64,000 bases of DNA from an uncultured Clostridia bacterium (GCA_944362555.1 CALVTL010000003.1:28030-92029), one strand, 5' to 3'. Counted from the first letter of the stretch, positions 27,324 to 35,706 are shown. Program-made: numbers and translations. The notes: generated from the letters alone by a model not told the origin.

Positions 27324-27329
27324 GCCTCT

Positions 27330-27358
27330 ATTGTAGCCGATTTTCGCCGCGCCGTCAA
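27330..27358 (-). promoter_or_regulatory. promoter of the acyltransferase, -10 six bases before ATG
   Basis: TTGACG and TACAAT with a 17-base spacer; TACAAT, AGAGGC and ATG are contiguous. Confidence 0.75.
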
Positions 27359-27445
27359 GCGCTTGCCCCGAAAATTTTGGTAAGTGTAGAACATTGACAA
27401 AACCGCGCCGCGCGGGGAGCGCCCCCGCTCTTTGTTGCTCTTCCG

Positions 27446-27660
27446 AGGAGATCCCTCACATACAAGGGCGCGCTTTTTTCATAGCGCGCCCTTGTGGTTC
27501 GGGATGACGAAGGAAAAAAACTCCCTTGCAGCCTCCCGCAGGGAGGCGCGTGAGGAGGAGGCTTCGCCTTGGGGAGAAGCTCCGCCGAAGGCGGTGATGA
27601 GGGGGAAAGAAAATGACCTGTTTCCCCGTCCCCATCCGTCAATTTGCGCTCCTCCCGTCA
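27446..27660. repeat. intergenic repeat with a variable-stem hairpin
   Basis: GAGGAGATCCCTCACATAC leads into ACAAGGGCGCGCT/AGCGCGCCCTTGT (27462-27495) and then GGTTCGGGATGACG. Frames of the same kind, with other stem sequences, occur at 31.2 kb. The rest (27.54-27.66 kb) contains GCCGAAGGCGGTGATGAGGGG as in the 36.5-kb module. No gene is seen between 27324 and 27738. Confidence 0.75.
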
Positions 27661-27738
27661 CGGTCCCGGCGGCGCAAAAGGGAGGCTGGGACGCTGCGTT
27701 CGGCGGCTACCATGTCCGAGGCGACACGAAAGCTCCGC

Positions 27739-28428
27739 TCATCCGTTGATACCATGTACGGCAGGTGCGGCGTAGAGGTTGAATTCGCCGTCCAGATCGA
27801 AGTTCTCATCCTCGTCGAAGGCGGCAAGTTTGGACACGGATACCTCGTACGCCGTCATGGTGACCTGCTCGGTCTCCGAAAGGCGCTTGACGTACTCCCT
27901 GCTCTGGATGCGCCCCGAGAGCGCCACCCTGTCCCCCACTTTGAGGTTCTGCACGAAGCGCGCGTTCCTGCCCCACGCGATGCAGGGGATGTAGTCGGAC
28001 TTGTTATAGGCGCGGTTGACCGCGAGCAGCATATCGGCGATCTCACGGTTGAAGGGGGTGGTGCGGTAGACGGGCGGCTTGCACAAATACCCCGAGAGCA
28101 CGATGGAATTGGGGTTTGCCGTGGGCGCGGAGGCGAGGATCTCGCGCACGAACACGGTGAGCATGAGGCGCGACCTGCCCCCTTCCAGCTTGTTGTAGCT
28201 GCGGAACTGTCCCAGCGCGCACAGCGTGCCGCCCTTTACAAGGCTGTGCCCCTCGATGAGCCGTTCGGAGACGGTGACGGGCAGCACGTCCGCCTGCCCC
28301 GAGAGGCGCATGACCCGCACGAAAAACTCGTAAAACCCCTCGCCGTACACCTCGTGAGAGAACGTCGCTTCCGAGACGATCTCCCCCATCAGAAACACTC
28401 TGTTGTTCTTTTCCAAAGCGTGATCCAT
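27739..28428 (-). CDS. SSB-family single-stranded DNA-binding protein, two-domain form
   Basis: The 229-residue protein holds two OB-fold-like repeats: residues ~8-100 (NRVFLMGEIVSEATFSHEV...FVRVMRLSGQADVLPVTV) and ~105-215 (NSIVLSGYLCKPPVYRTTPF...IPCIAWGRNARFVQNLKVGDRVALSGRIQSRE). The second repeat carries the SSB signature of a strand with IPCIAWGRNA followed by GDRVALSGRIQ. It may replace or accompany the regular SSB in repair or recombination. GGAGGT lies five bases before the ATG. A TTG 12 bases earlier is less likely. Confidence 0.75.
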   Translation of the reverse strand: MDHALEKNNRVFLMGEIVSEATFSHEVYGEGFYEFFVRVMRLSGQADVLPVTVSERLIEGHSLVKGGTLCALGQFRSYNKLEGGRSRLMLTVFVREILASAPTANPNSIVLSGYLCKPPVYRTTPFNREIADMLLAVNRAYNKSDYIPCIAWGRNARFVQNLKVGDRVALSGRIQSREYVKRLSETEQVTMTAYEVSVSKLAAFDEDENFDLDGEFNLYAAPAVHGING

Positions 28429-28557
28429 AGATACCTCCAAGTATTTCTATCCCGTTTTTCAATTTTGCGGCGATTTGCCCGCGGGCGCTTATTCCCGCGG
28501 ACGTCTCTGCCTTTTGGCGCCTTCGGCTGCCACCGAAGGCGTACGAAACGCCTGCCG

Positions 28558-29328
28558 CTATTTATCCGCCTGCGGGTGCTGTCTGCCCGCGACGTCGATG
28601 GTGTAATTTTCATAATAGATGAGTTCACCGATGGGGACGAATTCAAACCCCTTGGCGCGCAGCGCGTCGAAGATGACGGGCAGCGCCTCGGCGGTGTGCA
28701 GTCCGTTGTTGTGGCAGAGGATGATGGAGCCCGCCTGCACGCGGGAAATGACGCGGCTTGCGATGTCCGCCGCGGACAAGTCCTTCCAGTCGAGAGAATC
28801 GACGTCCCACTGCACGGGCATGAGCCCCATGTCGCGGCTGGTGTCGATGAGCAGATCGTCGTAATCGCCGTACGGGGGGCGGAACAGGGCGACATTCTTG
28901 CCCGTGACGGACGCGATCGCCTGCGAAGAACTTGTCAGTTCCGCGCGGATCTCCGCCTCCGACAGACGGGACATATACGAATGCGTGGCGCTGTGCGTGC
29001 CCACTTCATGCCCCGCGTCCGACACCTTTTTGAGGTAGTCGGGGTGCTCCTCCGCCCAGAACTGCACCGTGAAGAAGGTGGCGCGCACCCCCGCCGAGGC
29101 AAGTGCGGAGAGGATGGCGTCCGTGTGCTCGGTGCCCCACGCGCAGTCGAAGGAGATGGCGATCTTGTTGTCCTCCCGCTCCACGCTGTAAACGGGCAGC
29201 GAGCGCGCCCCGCTGTTCCACACCTGCGCGGCGTCCGTCGCATAGGCGAGCCCGCTCCCCAGAAGGAGCGCCCCGCCGAGGAGCAGCGCCGTCAGCACAG
29301 ACCTTAAACGTACCGTCACAAACCGCAT
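28558..29328 (-). CDS. secreted polysaccharide deacetylase (NodB homology)
   Basis: The 256-residue protein has an N-terminal signal/anchor (residues ~5-32, ending in LAYA) and a NodB domain: SFDCAWG (catalytic Asp, near 59), HSATHSYMS (metal-binding HxxxH, near 112), RPPYGDYDD (near 153), WDVDSLDW (near 177) and ILCHNN (near 205). It resembles PdaA/PdaB-type enzymes that deacetylate peptidoglycan or its precursors, some of which act in spore cortex formation. It is placed outside the membrane. The ATG has AGGGA a little upstream. Its neighbours give no further clue. Confidence 0.88.
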   Translation of the reverse strand: MRFVTVRLRSVLTALLLGGALLLGSGLAYATDAAQVWNSGARSLPVYSVEREDNKIAISFDCAWGTEHTDAILSALASAGVRATFFTVQFWAEEHPDYLKKVSDAGHEVGTHSATHSYMSRLSEAEIRAELTSSSQAIASVTGKNVALFRPPYGDYDDLLIDTSRDMGLMPVQWDVDSLDWKDLSAADIASRVISRVQAGSIILCHNNGLHTAEALPVIFDALRAKGFEFVPIGELIYYENYTIDVAGRQHPQADK

Positions 29329-29558
29329 CGCACATTCCCTATGATAAAATATTTTTCCGCGCGGGATATGGGAGAATGCAGCGGATACCGTCCCCTTTTG
29401 TCGAAAACGCCTGCCCACCGCCTTGGCGCCCCTTCCCACATTCTACCGTTATGCGCGCAAGGTACAGAATATGCGCGGCGAAATATATGAAAAAACCTTC
29501 CCTGCGGGAAGATTTTGTGATATACTGATATTGCAGAACTTCAAACGGAGGCAAGGCG

Positions 29559-30161
29559 ATGACGCAGAAGGAACGCATGGAGGCGGGCAACTTGTACGAC
29601 CCCGCCGACGAGGCAATTTTGAAAGAGCAAAAAGGGTGCGCGCACTTTTTGAAGGAGTACAATGCGCTGGGGCAGGGCGACGAGGCGGAAATGCAGGCGC
29701 TGCTTGAAAAAATGTTCGCGGAGTGCGGCGAGGGGGTCTATCTCCAACCACCCTTTTATGCGAATTGGGCGGGCAGGAACGTGCACGTCGGCGACAACGT
29801 GTACGCAAATTTCAACCTGACGCTCGTGGACGACGCGCACATCTACATCGGCGAACGCACGATGATCGCGCCCAACGTGACCATCACGACGGCGACGCAC
29901 CCCGTCTCCCCCCGCCTGCGCGCGCGGGGCATCCAATACAACAAGGACGTGCATATCGGGCGCAACGTGTGGATCGGCGCGGGGGCGATCGTTCTGCCCG
30001 GCGTGACCATCGGCGACAACTCCGTCATCGGCGCGGGCGCCGTGGTGAACAAGGACATCCCCGCGAACGTGGTCGCCGCGGGCGTGCCCTGCCGCGTCCT
30101 GCGCCCCATCGGCGAGCACGACGAACGCTTCTTCGACCACACCCGCCCCGTCGATCTATGA
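29559..30161 (+). CDS. maltose/galactoside O-acetyltransferase-like enzyme
   Basis: The 200-residue left-handed beta-helix protein begins with MTQKERMEAGNLYDP, the maltose-acetyltransferase N-terminal domain, and has the hexapeptide repeats (VHVGDNVYANFNL, IYIGERTMIAPNV, VHIGRNVWIGAGAIVLPGVT). The histidine of TATHPVS (near residue 113) is the expected catalytic base. It transfers acetyl from acetyl-CoA to a sugar hydroxyl. GGAGG precedes the ATG. A second family member lies at 37.9-38.5 kb. Confidence 0.9.
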   Translation: MTQKERMEAGNLYDPADEAILKEQKGCAHFLKEYNALGQGDEAEMQALLEKMFAECGEGVYLQPPFYANWAGRNVHVGDNVYANFNLTLVDDAHIYIGERTMIAPNVTITTATHPVSPRLRARGIQYNKDVHIGRNVWIGAGAIVLPGVTIGDNSVIGAGAVVNKDIPANVVAAGVPCRVLRPIGEHDERFFDHTRPVDL

Positions 30162-30238
30162 CCCTCGGGCGGCGGAAGGCGGCGCGATCACGCAACACGT
30201 CCCCCTGCTTGCCGCCTTTGAGGGCGAGAACGGGGCAA

Positions 30239-30284
30239 TGTGTGTGGAGCGCGGGCGTCCTTTGACGCCCGCGCTCCACACACA
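30239..30284. repeat. perfect 21-bp palindrome with CTTT loop
   Basis: TGTGTGTGGAGCGCGGGCGTC and its exact inverse are separated by CTTT. Neither side has a T tract, so it is not a standard terminator. It lies 10 bases beyond the stop of the small minus-strand gene. Confidence 0.9.
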
Positions 30285-30293
30285 ATAATGTGA

Positions 30294-30533
30294 TCATTCT
30301 TCCGAAGTCTGATCTTGAAGACGGTGCACCATAAAACGGTACGCTTTGATGCGATTCCGTGTCCAACGGATGATTTTGACCCGTCCGCTCGCCCAACGGT
30401 AGATGACGTACTCCATTTCAAACGAAACACGCATCAGGCGGCTTGTCCTGCTCTCCCGCTCGATCTCCTCCCGATATTTTTCTGTAACCCGCTCTAAAAT
30501 ATCGTCCGCAAGTTCTTTTCTGTGTGTTTTCAT
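30294..30533 (-). CDS. unidentified 79-residue charged protein, divergent from the regulator
   Basis: The product is basic and helical (MKTHRKELADDILERVTEKY then WASGRVKIIRWTRNRIKAYR) with no membrane segment; I cannot assign a family. It is transcribed away from the small HTH regulator gene. Its promoter spacer contains a palindrome, TTAGGCA-T-TGCCTAA, that recurs in front of the regulator. The base composition of this pair is lower in GC than its surroundings. A role as a regulator's partner or the toxin half of a toxin-antitoxin-like pair is only a guess. Confidence 0.7.
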   Translation of the reverse strand: MKTHRKELADDILERVTEKYREEIERESRTSRLMRVSFEMEYVIYRWASGRVKIIRWTRNRIKAYRFMVHRLQDQTSEE

Positions 30534-30586
30534 ACATTTTCCCCTTTCCTCCCGCTTGGGAGGATTTTTAATTTCCCTTGCAGTAA

Positions 30587-30616
30587 ATTATATATTAGGC
30601 ATTGCCTAAATGTCAA
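30587..30616 (-). promoter_or_regulatory. promoter of the 79-residue gene
   Basis: TTGACA and TATAAT with an 18-base spacer. The spacer is almost filled by the palindrome at 30595-30609, so a bound regulator would block polymerase. Confidence 0.85.
30595..30609. promoter_or_regulatory. predicted operator 1
   Basis: TTAGGCATTGCCTAA is a perfect 7+1+7 palindrome between the -10 and -35 boxes of the minus-strand promoter. Confidence 0.75.
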
Positions 30617-30622
30617 GCGATA

Positions 30623-30637
30623 TTAGGCAATGCTTAA
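30623..30637. promoter_or_regulatory. predicted operator 2
   Basis: TTAGGCAATGCTTAA repeats operator 1 with one broken pair, 28 bases further on, and ends one base before the TATGAT box of the regulator gene. Confidence 0.7.
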
Positions 30638-30649
30638 TATGATAGAGGC

Positions 30650-30868
30650 ATGGAACGCACTTTGGACGAACATATCACCGAAAATCTGCGGCGGGAAATT
30701 GAACAAAGCGGCAGAAAAAAGAGGGAGATCGCAGAGGCGATCGGCGTACGCCCTGCAACGGTCTCTCAATACTGCTCGGGTAGGGCGCAGCCCTCGCTCT
30801 CCACGCTCGCCAAATTGTGCCGTTTTTTGGACTGCTCGGCGGATGACATTTTGGGGATCGGGCGCTGA
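30650..30868 (+). CDS. small XRE-family HTH regulator
   Basis: The 72-residue protein is a bare Cro/CI-type HTH domain: REIEQSGRKKREIAEAIGVR (first helices), PATVSQYCSGRAQPSLSTL (recognition helix region) and a final CSADDILGIGR helix. It has no ligand or catalytic domain. It likely binds the two TTAGGCA palindromes in the divergent promoter region and represses itself and the 79-residue gene. TATGAT lies exactly six bases before the ATG and the only Shine-Dalgarno-like AGAGG is one base from the ATG, so a leaderless message is possible. Confidence 0.88.
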   Translation: MERTLDEHITENLRREIEQSGRKKREIAEAIGVRPATVSQYCSGRAQPSLSTLAKLCRFLDCSADDILGIGR

Positions 30869-30913
30869 ACTTTTGCCCTGCCGGACATTGCACTGCAAAA
30901 ACTGCTCACCTGC

Positions 30914-30951
30914 AATGGGGGGCGCGCGTCTTTCGACGCGCGCCCCCCATT
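30914..30951. repeat. perfect 17-bp palindrome with TTTC loop
   Basis: AATGGGGGGCGCGCGTC, TTTC, and the exact inverse. It follows the regulator gene by 45 bases and has no T tract. Confidence 0.85.
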
Positions 30952-31129
30952 AGCTCATGCGGAAATTCAATTTTCTTGCCGTTCCCCTCATCACCGCCTT
31001 CGGCACTCCCCGCCACATACACGGGGGATGTCGCGAAGTGACCGAGAGATCGTTCCCTGCTTTTTGACGATCCCCCCTTTGCACAAGGGGAGCAAGAATA
31101 AACGCGCGGCTCACCCCCGAGGGGGAAGG

Positions 31130-31330
31130 CTTTCATCCCCCCCCGCTCTCCGTCACTTGCGAGGAGATCCCTCACACACAAGTGAGCGCTTTTTTCAAAG
31201 CGCTCACTTGTGGTTCGGGATGACGTGGGGAAAAAGCGTTCTTGCCTGTGAGCCCCCTCACGCATGAGCACACGCGCCAAACGGCGCGTGTGCTCATGGT
31301 TCGGGATGACGTAGGGAAAAAGCGCTCTTG
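31130..31330. repeat. intergenic repeat with two variable-stem hairpins
   Basis: CACAAGTGAGCGCTTT/AAAGCGCTCACTTGTG (loop TTTC, 31177-31212) and CATGAGCACACGCGCC/GGCGCGTGTGCTCATG (loop AAAC, 31263-31298) are each followed by GTTCGGGATGACGT. Both stems are perfect 16-mers but share no sequence. The stretch 30869-31660 holds no gene. Confidence 0.85.
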
Positions 31331-31349
31331 CCTGTGAGCCCCCACAAAA

Positions 31350-31620
31350 AAAACGGACACCATGTTCGAACGGATCGCAAAGCTGCCGCGCCGTCAACAG
31401 GCACCATGTCCGAGATCGGGCGGAAACTCACGTTGCCCCCTCCGCAAAAAAGGCGAATACCATGTTCAAACGACCTGCAAAGCTGCCGCGCCGCCGGAGG
31501 GCACCATGTCCGAGGCAGGGCGAAAACTCACGATGGACGGCGATAGCAAGTACAAGGCGGAGCGAAAATTCCAGATGGGCGGCGGTACCATGTACGGGGC
31601 GGAGCGAAAGCGCAGCCGCA
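31350..31620 (+). repeat. array of CCATGT motifs with AAGCTGCCGCGCCG units
   Basis: CACCATGTTCGAACGG, CACCATGTCCGAGAT, TACCATGTTCAAACG, CACCATGTCCGAGGC and TACCATGTACGGGGC occur at 31358, 31403, 31458, 31502 and 31588. The first four fall into two ~100-base units that also share GCAAAGCTGCCGCGCCG and CGGAAACTCACG. It is downstream of comF, which lies on the other strand. Confidence 0.7.
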
Positions 31621-31660
31621 CAAATATAATGGCAGCAACTCCCCCATCGGGCGCAAAAAT

Positions 31661-32392
31661 TCAGCCGTCCTTCTTCCCGAAGGGGAATTTATCCTCCACG
31701 CTTGTGACGGTGAGTGCATAGACGGCGGCTGCGCCCGCGCGGCGGAGCGCCGAGGCGAGCTCGTCCACCGTGGCGCCCGTCGTATAGGTATCGTCGATGA
31801 TGACGACCGCCCTGCCGCGCACCTCCTTGCGCAGGCGGATATGAAAGCAGCCCGCGAGATTTTTCTCGCGTTCGTGGCGGGTGAGCGACTTCTGCGCCGC
31901 CGTCTCCCGCTGTTTGACGGCTGCCTGCACGACGGGCACGCCCGTGAGGCGGGAGAGCTCCTTGGCAAGCCGCAGCGTCTGATCGAACCCGCGCTTTTTC
32001 AGGGCGCGCGCCGTCATGGGAACGGGGATGAGCGCATCCGCCGCGGGGAACGCCCGCAAAATGGGCGCCAGCTCTTCGGCGAAGGTGATGGCGAGCCACC
32101 GCTCGCCCCGCTTGAAGGTGCGCACCAGCCGCGCGGCGTCGCCCTCGTGCAGAAAGCAGGAACGCACCGCGTCGGGGACGGGGCGGCGCTGTTTGCACGC
32201 AGCACATACCCCCTCCTCGCGCACGCGGCGGCCGCAGACGGGGCAGAATTTGCGGATGTACGGGAGCCTCTTTTTGCACGCCGCGCAGATGCGCTCGCCG
32301 CCGAACACCTCCCTGCCGCACACGTCGCAGGTGAAGTTATGGGAATGGTCGAGCGCGTCCCACCGCTCGCGCAGCCAGATAAAGAACCTCAT
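31661..32392 (-). CDS. ComF family phosphoribosyltransferase-like protein
   Basis: The 243-residue protein begins with two zinc-binding knuckles (CDVCGREVFGGERICAAC near residue 22 and CPVCGRRV...CAAC near 52) and ends in a PRTase domain with the PRPP loop VVIIDDTYTTGATVDEL (near 200). ComF proteins support DNA uptake in competent bacteria and work with primosome factors. AGGGGAAACG precedes the ATG. It follows the zinc-ribbon acidic protein gene on the same strand after 90 bases, probably one operon. No other competence genes are in the window. Confidence 0.9.
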   Translation of the reverse strand: MRFFIWLRERWDALDHSHNFTCDVCGREVFGGERICAACKKRLPYIRKFCPVCGRRVREEGVCAACKQRRPVPDAVRSCFLHEGDAARLVRTFKRGERWLAITFAEELAPILRAFPAADALIPVPMTARALKKRGFDQTLRLAKELSRLTGVPVVQAAVKQRETAAQKSLTRHEREKNLAGCFHIRLRKEVRGRAVVIIDDTYTTGATVDELASALRRAGAAAVYALTVTSVEDKFPFGKKDG

Positions 32393-32481
32393 CGTTTCCC
32401 CTCTGCGCGCCCGTACGGGCGCGCAACAGCACGGCGGCGGGCGCATCAAGCGCCCGCCGCCCCTCCGCGCACAGCGCGCGA

Positions 32482-32976
32482 TCAGAAATCGTCGTCCTCT
32501 TTTTCTTCGTCGTCCTCGTCGTCCTCGTCGTCGCCGAGCGCATAGATGTCGTCGCCCGTGACGTACTCCATGTCCTCTTCGTCCGAGCCGACGTATTCGT
32601 CCTCTTCGGCGTCTTCCTCCGCCTCTTCCTCGAGCTCGCCCGCCATCGCCTCGTCCAGCTCGCCCATCTCCTGGTCGAGATCGGCGTCGGTGTCGTCGTC
32701 GAGGTATTCGCGCCATTCGTCGTCCTCGTCGGGATCGGGCTCCTCTTCCTCGTACTCCGCCTTCTTGCGGCACTCCTCGCACATTTTTTCGCCGGGGCGC
32801 ATCATATTTTCGCCGCAGACGGGGCAGAGTTCGGTTTCCGCCTCCTCATCCGCCTCTTCGAGATCGATGTCCGTCGTGAGCCCCTTCATCTCTTTGAGAC
32901 AGACGTCGCAGTACTCCTGTTTTTCCGCGTCGATATAGTTGAGTTCGCAGCGCGGACACTTGATGTAACGAACCAT
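32482..32976 (-). CDS. unidentified acidic zinc-ribbon protein
   Basis: The 164-residue protein has two zinc ribbons, CPRC...CDVC (residues 7-26) and CPVC...CEEC (near 50-70), followed by a ~95-residue stretch that is almost entirely Asp and Glu with a YVTGDDIYALGDDED end. It is strongly acidic. AAAGGAGGGAAACC precedes the ATG. Its position directly upstream of comF is suggestive; the role is unknown. Confidence 0.8.
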   Translation of the reverse strand: MVRYIKCPRCELNYIDAEKQEYCDVCLKEMKGLTTDIDLEEADEEAETELCPVCGENMMRPGEKMCEECRKKAEYEEEEPDPDEDDEWREYLDDDTDADLDQEMGELDEAMAGELEEEAEEDAEEDEYVGSDEEDMEYVTGDDIYALGDDEDDEDDEEKEDDDF

Positions 32977-33029
32977 GGTTTCCCTCCTTTGTGCCTTCGG
33001 CGGACGCACCCGCCCGCGCAGGCTAATAA

Positions 33030-33058
33030 ATTATATTAGGAATCTGTTTTTTTGTAAA
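33030..33058 (-). promoter_or_regulatory. promoter of the zinc-ribbon/comF operon
   Basis: TTTACA and TATAAT with a 17-base spacer. Confidence 0.8.
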
Positions 33059-33143
33059 CCGTTTTCTCATAGGTTTTGCAAAAAAATCAGCGGAATATAC
33101 AAAATTTTTGCGGAAACTTCGCCCGACGCTTAAAGAAAAGAAA

Positions 33144-33170
33144 ATGACCCCGCGTTTTAAGCGGGGTCAT
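33144..33170 (-). terminator. terminator of the large lipoprotein gene
   Basis: ATGACCCCGC/GCGGGGTCAT with a 7-base loop, followed on the minus strand by TTTTCTTTTC, just after the stop. Confidence 0.85.
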
Positions 33171-33174
33171 ACTG

Positions 33175-35706
33175 TTATTCGTTGTCCTTTTTCTCCCCGG
33201 AAGGCGCTTCGGCGGGAGCCTCTGCGACCTCTTCGGCGGGAGCTTGGGCAGCCTCTGCCGCCTCCTCTGCGGGAGCAGCCTCCGCAGCAGCCTCGGCGGG
33301 CGTTTCTTCGGCGGGCGCTTCTTCCGCGGGAGCTTCCTCGGCAGTTTCTTCAACAGGCGCCTCGGATTCCGTCAGCGCCTCCTCGGCGGGCGTCTCTGCG
33401 GCGTCCTCCTCGGCGGGGGTGAGCGTCTCGTTGACGCTCTCCGCCTGCGTGTAGACGTCCACATCCTTGTCGTCCGTCGTATCGACCGCCATGCGCTCGG
33501 GTGCAGGCGCGCCCTGCTTGTTCTTTGCGCGCAGGGTGAGGATGACCGCAAGCGCCGCGCCGATGACCACGACGCCGATGCCGACGCCGATGAGCGCCCA
33601 CGCCCATGCGGGCAGCCCCTCGTCCTCCTCCGTCTCGGTATAGCGCTCGAGGGAGTTCTGCCAATAGTCGGCATACATCTCCTCGTCGTCCTCCGTCATG
33701 ACGCCCAGAAGGCGGGTGAAGTAGGAGAGCTGCGACGTGGCGAGATACCCTTCGCCCAGCGCCGCCTTTGCGTCCTCGCTCGTGCCCTCGGTGAACGCCT
33801 CGAACTCCTTCTGCTCGTCCTCGCTGTAGAGGTAGGTATTGCGCTTGCCGTAGTCCTCTGCCTCGGCGATGTTGTCGTAGAACTGCTGCGTCTCGCCCGT
33901 GTAGAAGAAGTAGCGCAGCGCGGAGGAGAGCTTGGAATCGCCGTCATCGGAGAGCTTGGCGAGATACCCGTCCTCCTCGTCCGTCATCTTGCCGTAGAGC
34001 TCGTTGAACTCCTCGAGCTCGGCGTTGTTTTTGAGCCCGTTCTCCCCGTTCAGATCGACCGTCCAGAGATAGGTATACGCCGTCTCGGTGAACGTCTCGG
34101 CATTCGCATAGAACAGGACGCCGTCCAGCACCTCGTAATTATACCAGCCCGAGACGTGCTCGACGTTGAGGACGCGCACGGGGCGGTAGGCGGCATTGTC
34201 CGTATCCGCGGGGGTAAGTGTGCGGTAATCTTCCACCGTGCCGTTGTAGACGGCGCGCTCGACGGAGAGACCGTTGTCCGTCGTGCAGGTGTAGTACACA
34301 TAGTCGTACGTCTCATCCGACGCAGCATCGAGCCCCACGAGCACGGCGTCCGTCGCGCCCTTGGCGATGCGCAGGCTGGTGGGATCGCTCTCCGAACCGA
34401 TGCGCGCCTTGGTGCCCTTGCCGTCGTTGACGACGTCCACGCGGCGGATCTCGCCCGCGTCATTGACATAGAGATAGTGGTGAACGCCGCTGCCTTCGTC
34501 CGAGGTGAACTCCTCGCGGTAGAAGTACGCCGTCGCCGAGGCGTTGGAGGTATCCGTCGCGCCCGCGACCACTTCCAGCGCGCCCGAGGCGCTCTGTCCC
34601 GCGCCCGTTCCGTAGGCGGTGTTGCCCGTCACGGCGTTCCAGCCCTCCCCGTCGATGTCCTCGGCAGCGAGGTAGTAGAGCTCGCCCGACGTCCCCACCG
34701 AGCTGCCCGAGGCGGGCTGGGCGGTGCGGGTGAAGTAGATGCCGCCGTTCGAGTACGATTGCAGCGTGTAGGTGTATCTGCGCAGGCTGCGGTTGTCGTT
34801 CTCCGTGCCCGCGTTCTCCACGTCGTGGTTGAATTGGGTGACGGGGTCGTTGATGCTCACGCCGTCCAGAACGAGCTCGCCGAGGTTGTAGTAGGGTTCT
34901 TCGCCCTCGTTCTCCTCCTCCATCCACGTCTCGTCCCAGGTGTAGTCATAGGGCGCTTCGGTGGCGTCGGCGCGCACGCGGTAGATCTGGTTGTAGTCCA
35001 TGGCGACGGGCGCGTCCGAATCCTGCTTGTCCGTCACCGTCATCGTATAGTAGATATAGGGGTCGGTCTTGTCCGAGCTGTTCAGCGCATACGTCTCGAC
35101 GCTGCGCGCGAGCTCGGTGCGGGTATCCGTCGCCGTGTTGTAGGAATAGAGCGTCTCGTTGAGCTCATAGACGACGTACACCGTGTTCCCCTCGCCCGCC
35201 TGCACGAAGCGGTAGAGCGCCGCGTTGTCGGAGATGCGGAAGTAGTCCTGCCTGTCCGAGCCGTCCAGCCGCACGCTCTTGAAGTCGAGGTAGGTGTTGT
35301 CCACCGTACCGCTCGTGTTGGCGACGTTGTTGGGGGTGGCGTAGTAGATGCGGTCGCCGTAAATGAAGATGCCCGACGTGTAGTCCGCCGCGACCATCAG
35401 CGAGGGGATGACCGTCTCTGCCTCGTTCTTGCCCGCCTTGACGTCCGCCATCCTGGCGCGCATGAGCGCGCCCTTGACGGGCGTTCCGTAGGTGTTGTCG
35501 GACGTGTACGCCCCGACGCCGTTGATGAAGTAAACGTACTCCCCCTTCTGCACGACGAAGCCGCCCTGCGAGCTGACTTCGGCGTCCGCCGCGGGATTGT
35601 TTTCAAGCGGCGTGAAGGAATATCCGCAGGCGGACATCGCCGCCGCGGAGACCGCCAGCGTTGCGGCAGTCGTGATGACACAGATTTTTTTGAATACTTT
35701 GCGCAT
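33175..35706 (-). CDS. large lipoprotein with C-terminal membrane helix and acidic Pro-Ala-Glu tail
   Basis: The 843-residue protein has a lipobox at MSAC (Cys27), so it should be anchored outside the membrane by lipid. Residues ~28-690 are a long, polar, strand-rich region with repeated Y-Y-F-I, Y-I-Y-Y-x-T patterns (EYVYFINGVGAY, DRIYYATPN, DPYIYYTMT, YDYVYYTCT, YEVLDGVLFYANA), reminiscent of beta-propeller proteins of the DUF5050 kind. Near residue 715 a hydrophobic helix (AWALIGVGIGVVVIGAALAV) is followed by a basic stop and ~100 residues of PAEEA/TPAEE repeats. If both anchors are used, the tail lies in the cytoplasm. I do not recognise a function. Confidence 0.82.
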   Translation of the reverse strand: MRKVFKKICVITTAATLAVSAAAMSACGYSFTPLENNPAADAEVSSQGGFVVQKGEYVYFINGVGAYTSDNTYGTPVKGALMRARMADVKAGKNEAETVIPSLMVAADYTSGIFIYGDRIYYATPNNVANTSGTVDNTYLDFKSVRLDGSDRQDYFRISDNAALYRFVQAGEGNTVYVVYELNETLYSYNTATDTRTELARSVETYALNSSDKTDPYIYYTMTVTDKQDSDAPVAMDYNQIYRVRADATEAPYDYTWDETWMEEENEGEEPYYNLGELVLDGVSINDPVTQFNHDVENAGTENDNRSLRRYTYTLQSYSNGGIYFTRTAQPASGSSVGTSGELYYLAAEDIDGEGWNAVTGNTAYGTGAGQSASGALEVVAGATDTSNASATAYFYREEFTSDEGSGVHHYLYVNDAGEIRRVDVVNDGKGTKARIGSESDPTSLRIAKGATDAVLVGLDAASDETYDYVYYTCTTDNGLSVERAVYNGTVEDYRTLTPADTDNAAYRPVRVLNVEHVSGWYNYEVLDGVLFYANAETFTETAYTYLWTVDLNGENGLKNNAELEEFNELYGKMTDEEDGYLAKLSDDGDSKLSSALRYFFYTGETQQFYDNIAEAEDYGKRNTYLYSEDEQKEFEAFTEGTSEDAKAALGEGYLATSQLSYFTRLLGVMTEDDEEMYADYWQNSLERYTETEEDEGLPAWAWALIGVGIGVVVIGAALAVILTLRAKNKQGAPAPERMAVDTTDDKDVDVYTQAESVNETLTPAEEDAAETPAEEALTESEAPVEETAEEAPAEEAPAEETPAEAAAEAAPAEEAAEAAQAPAEEVAEAPAEAPSGEKKDNE

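Noticed and set aside
31362-31721. A 119-codon plus-strand frame
   Set aside because: It translates the CCATGT repeat array and lacks a ribosome binding site.
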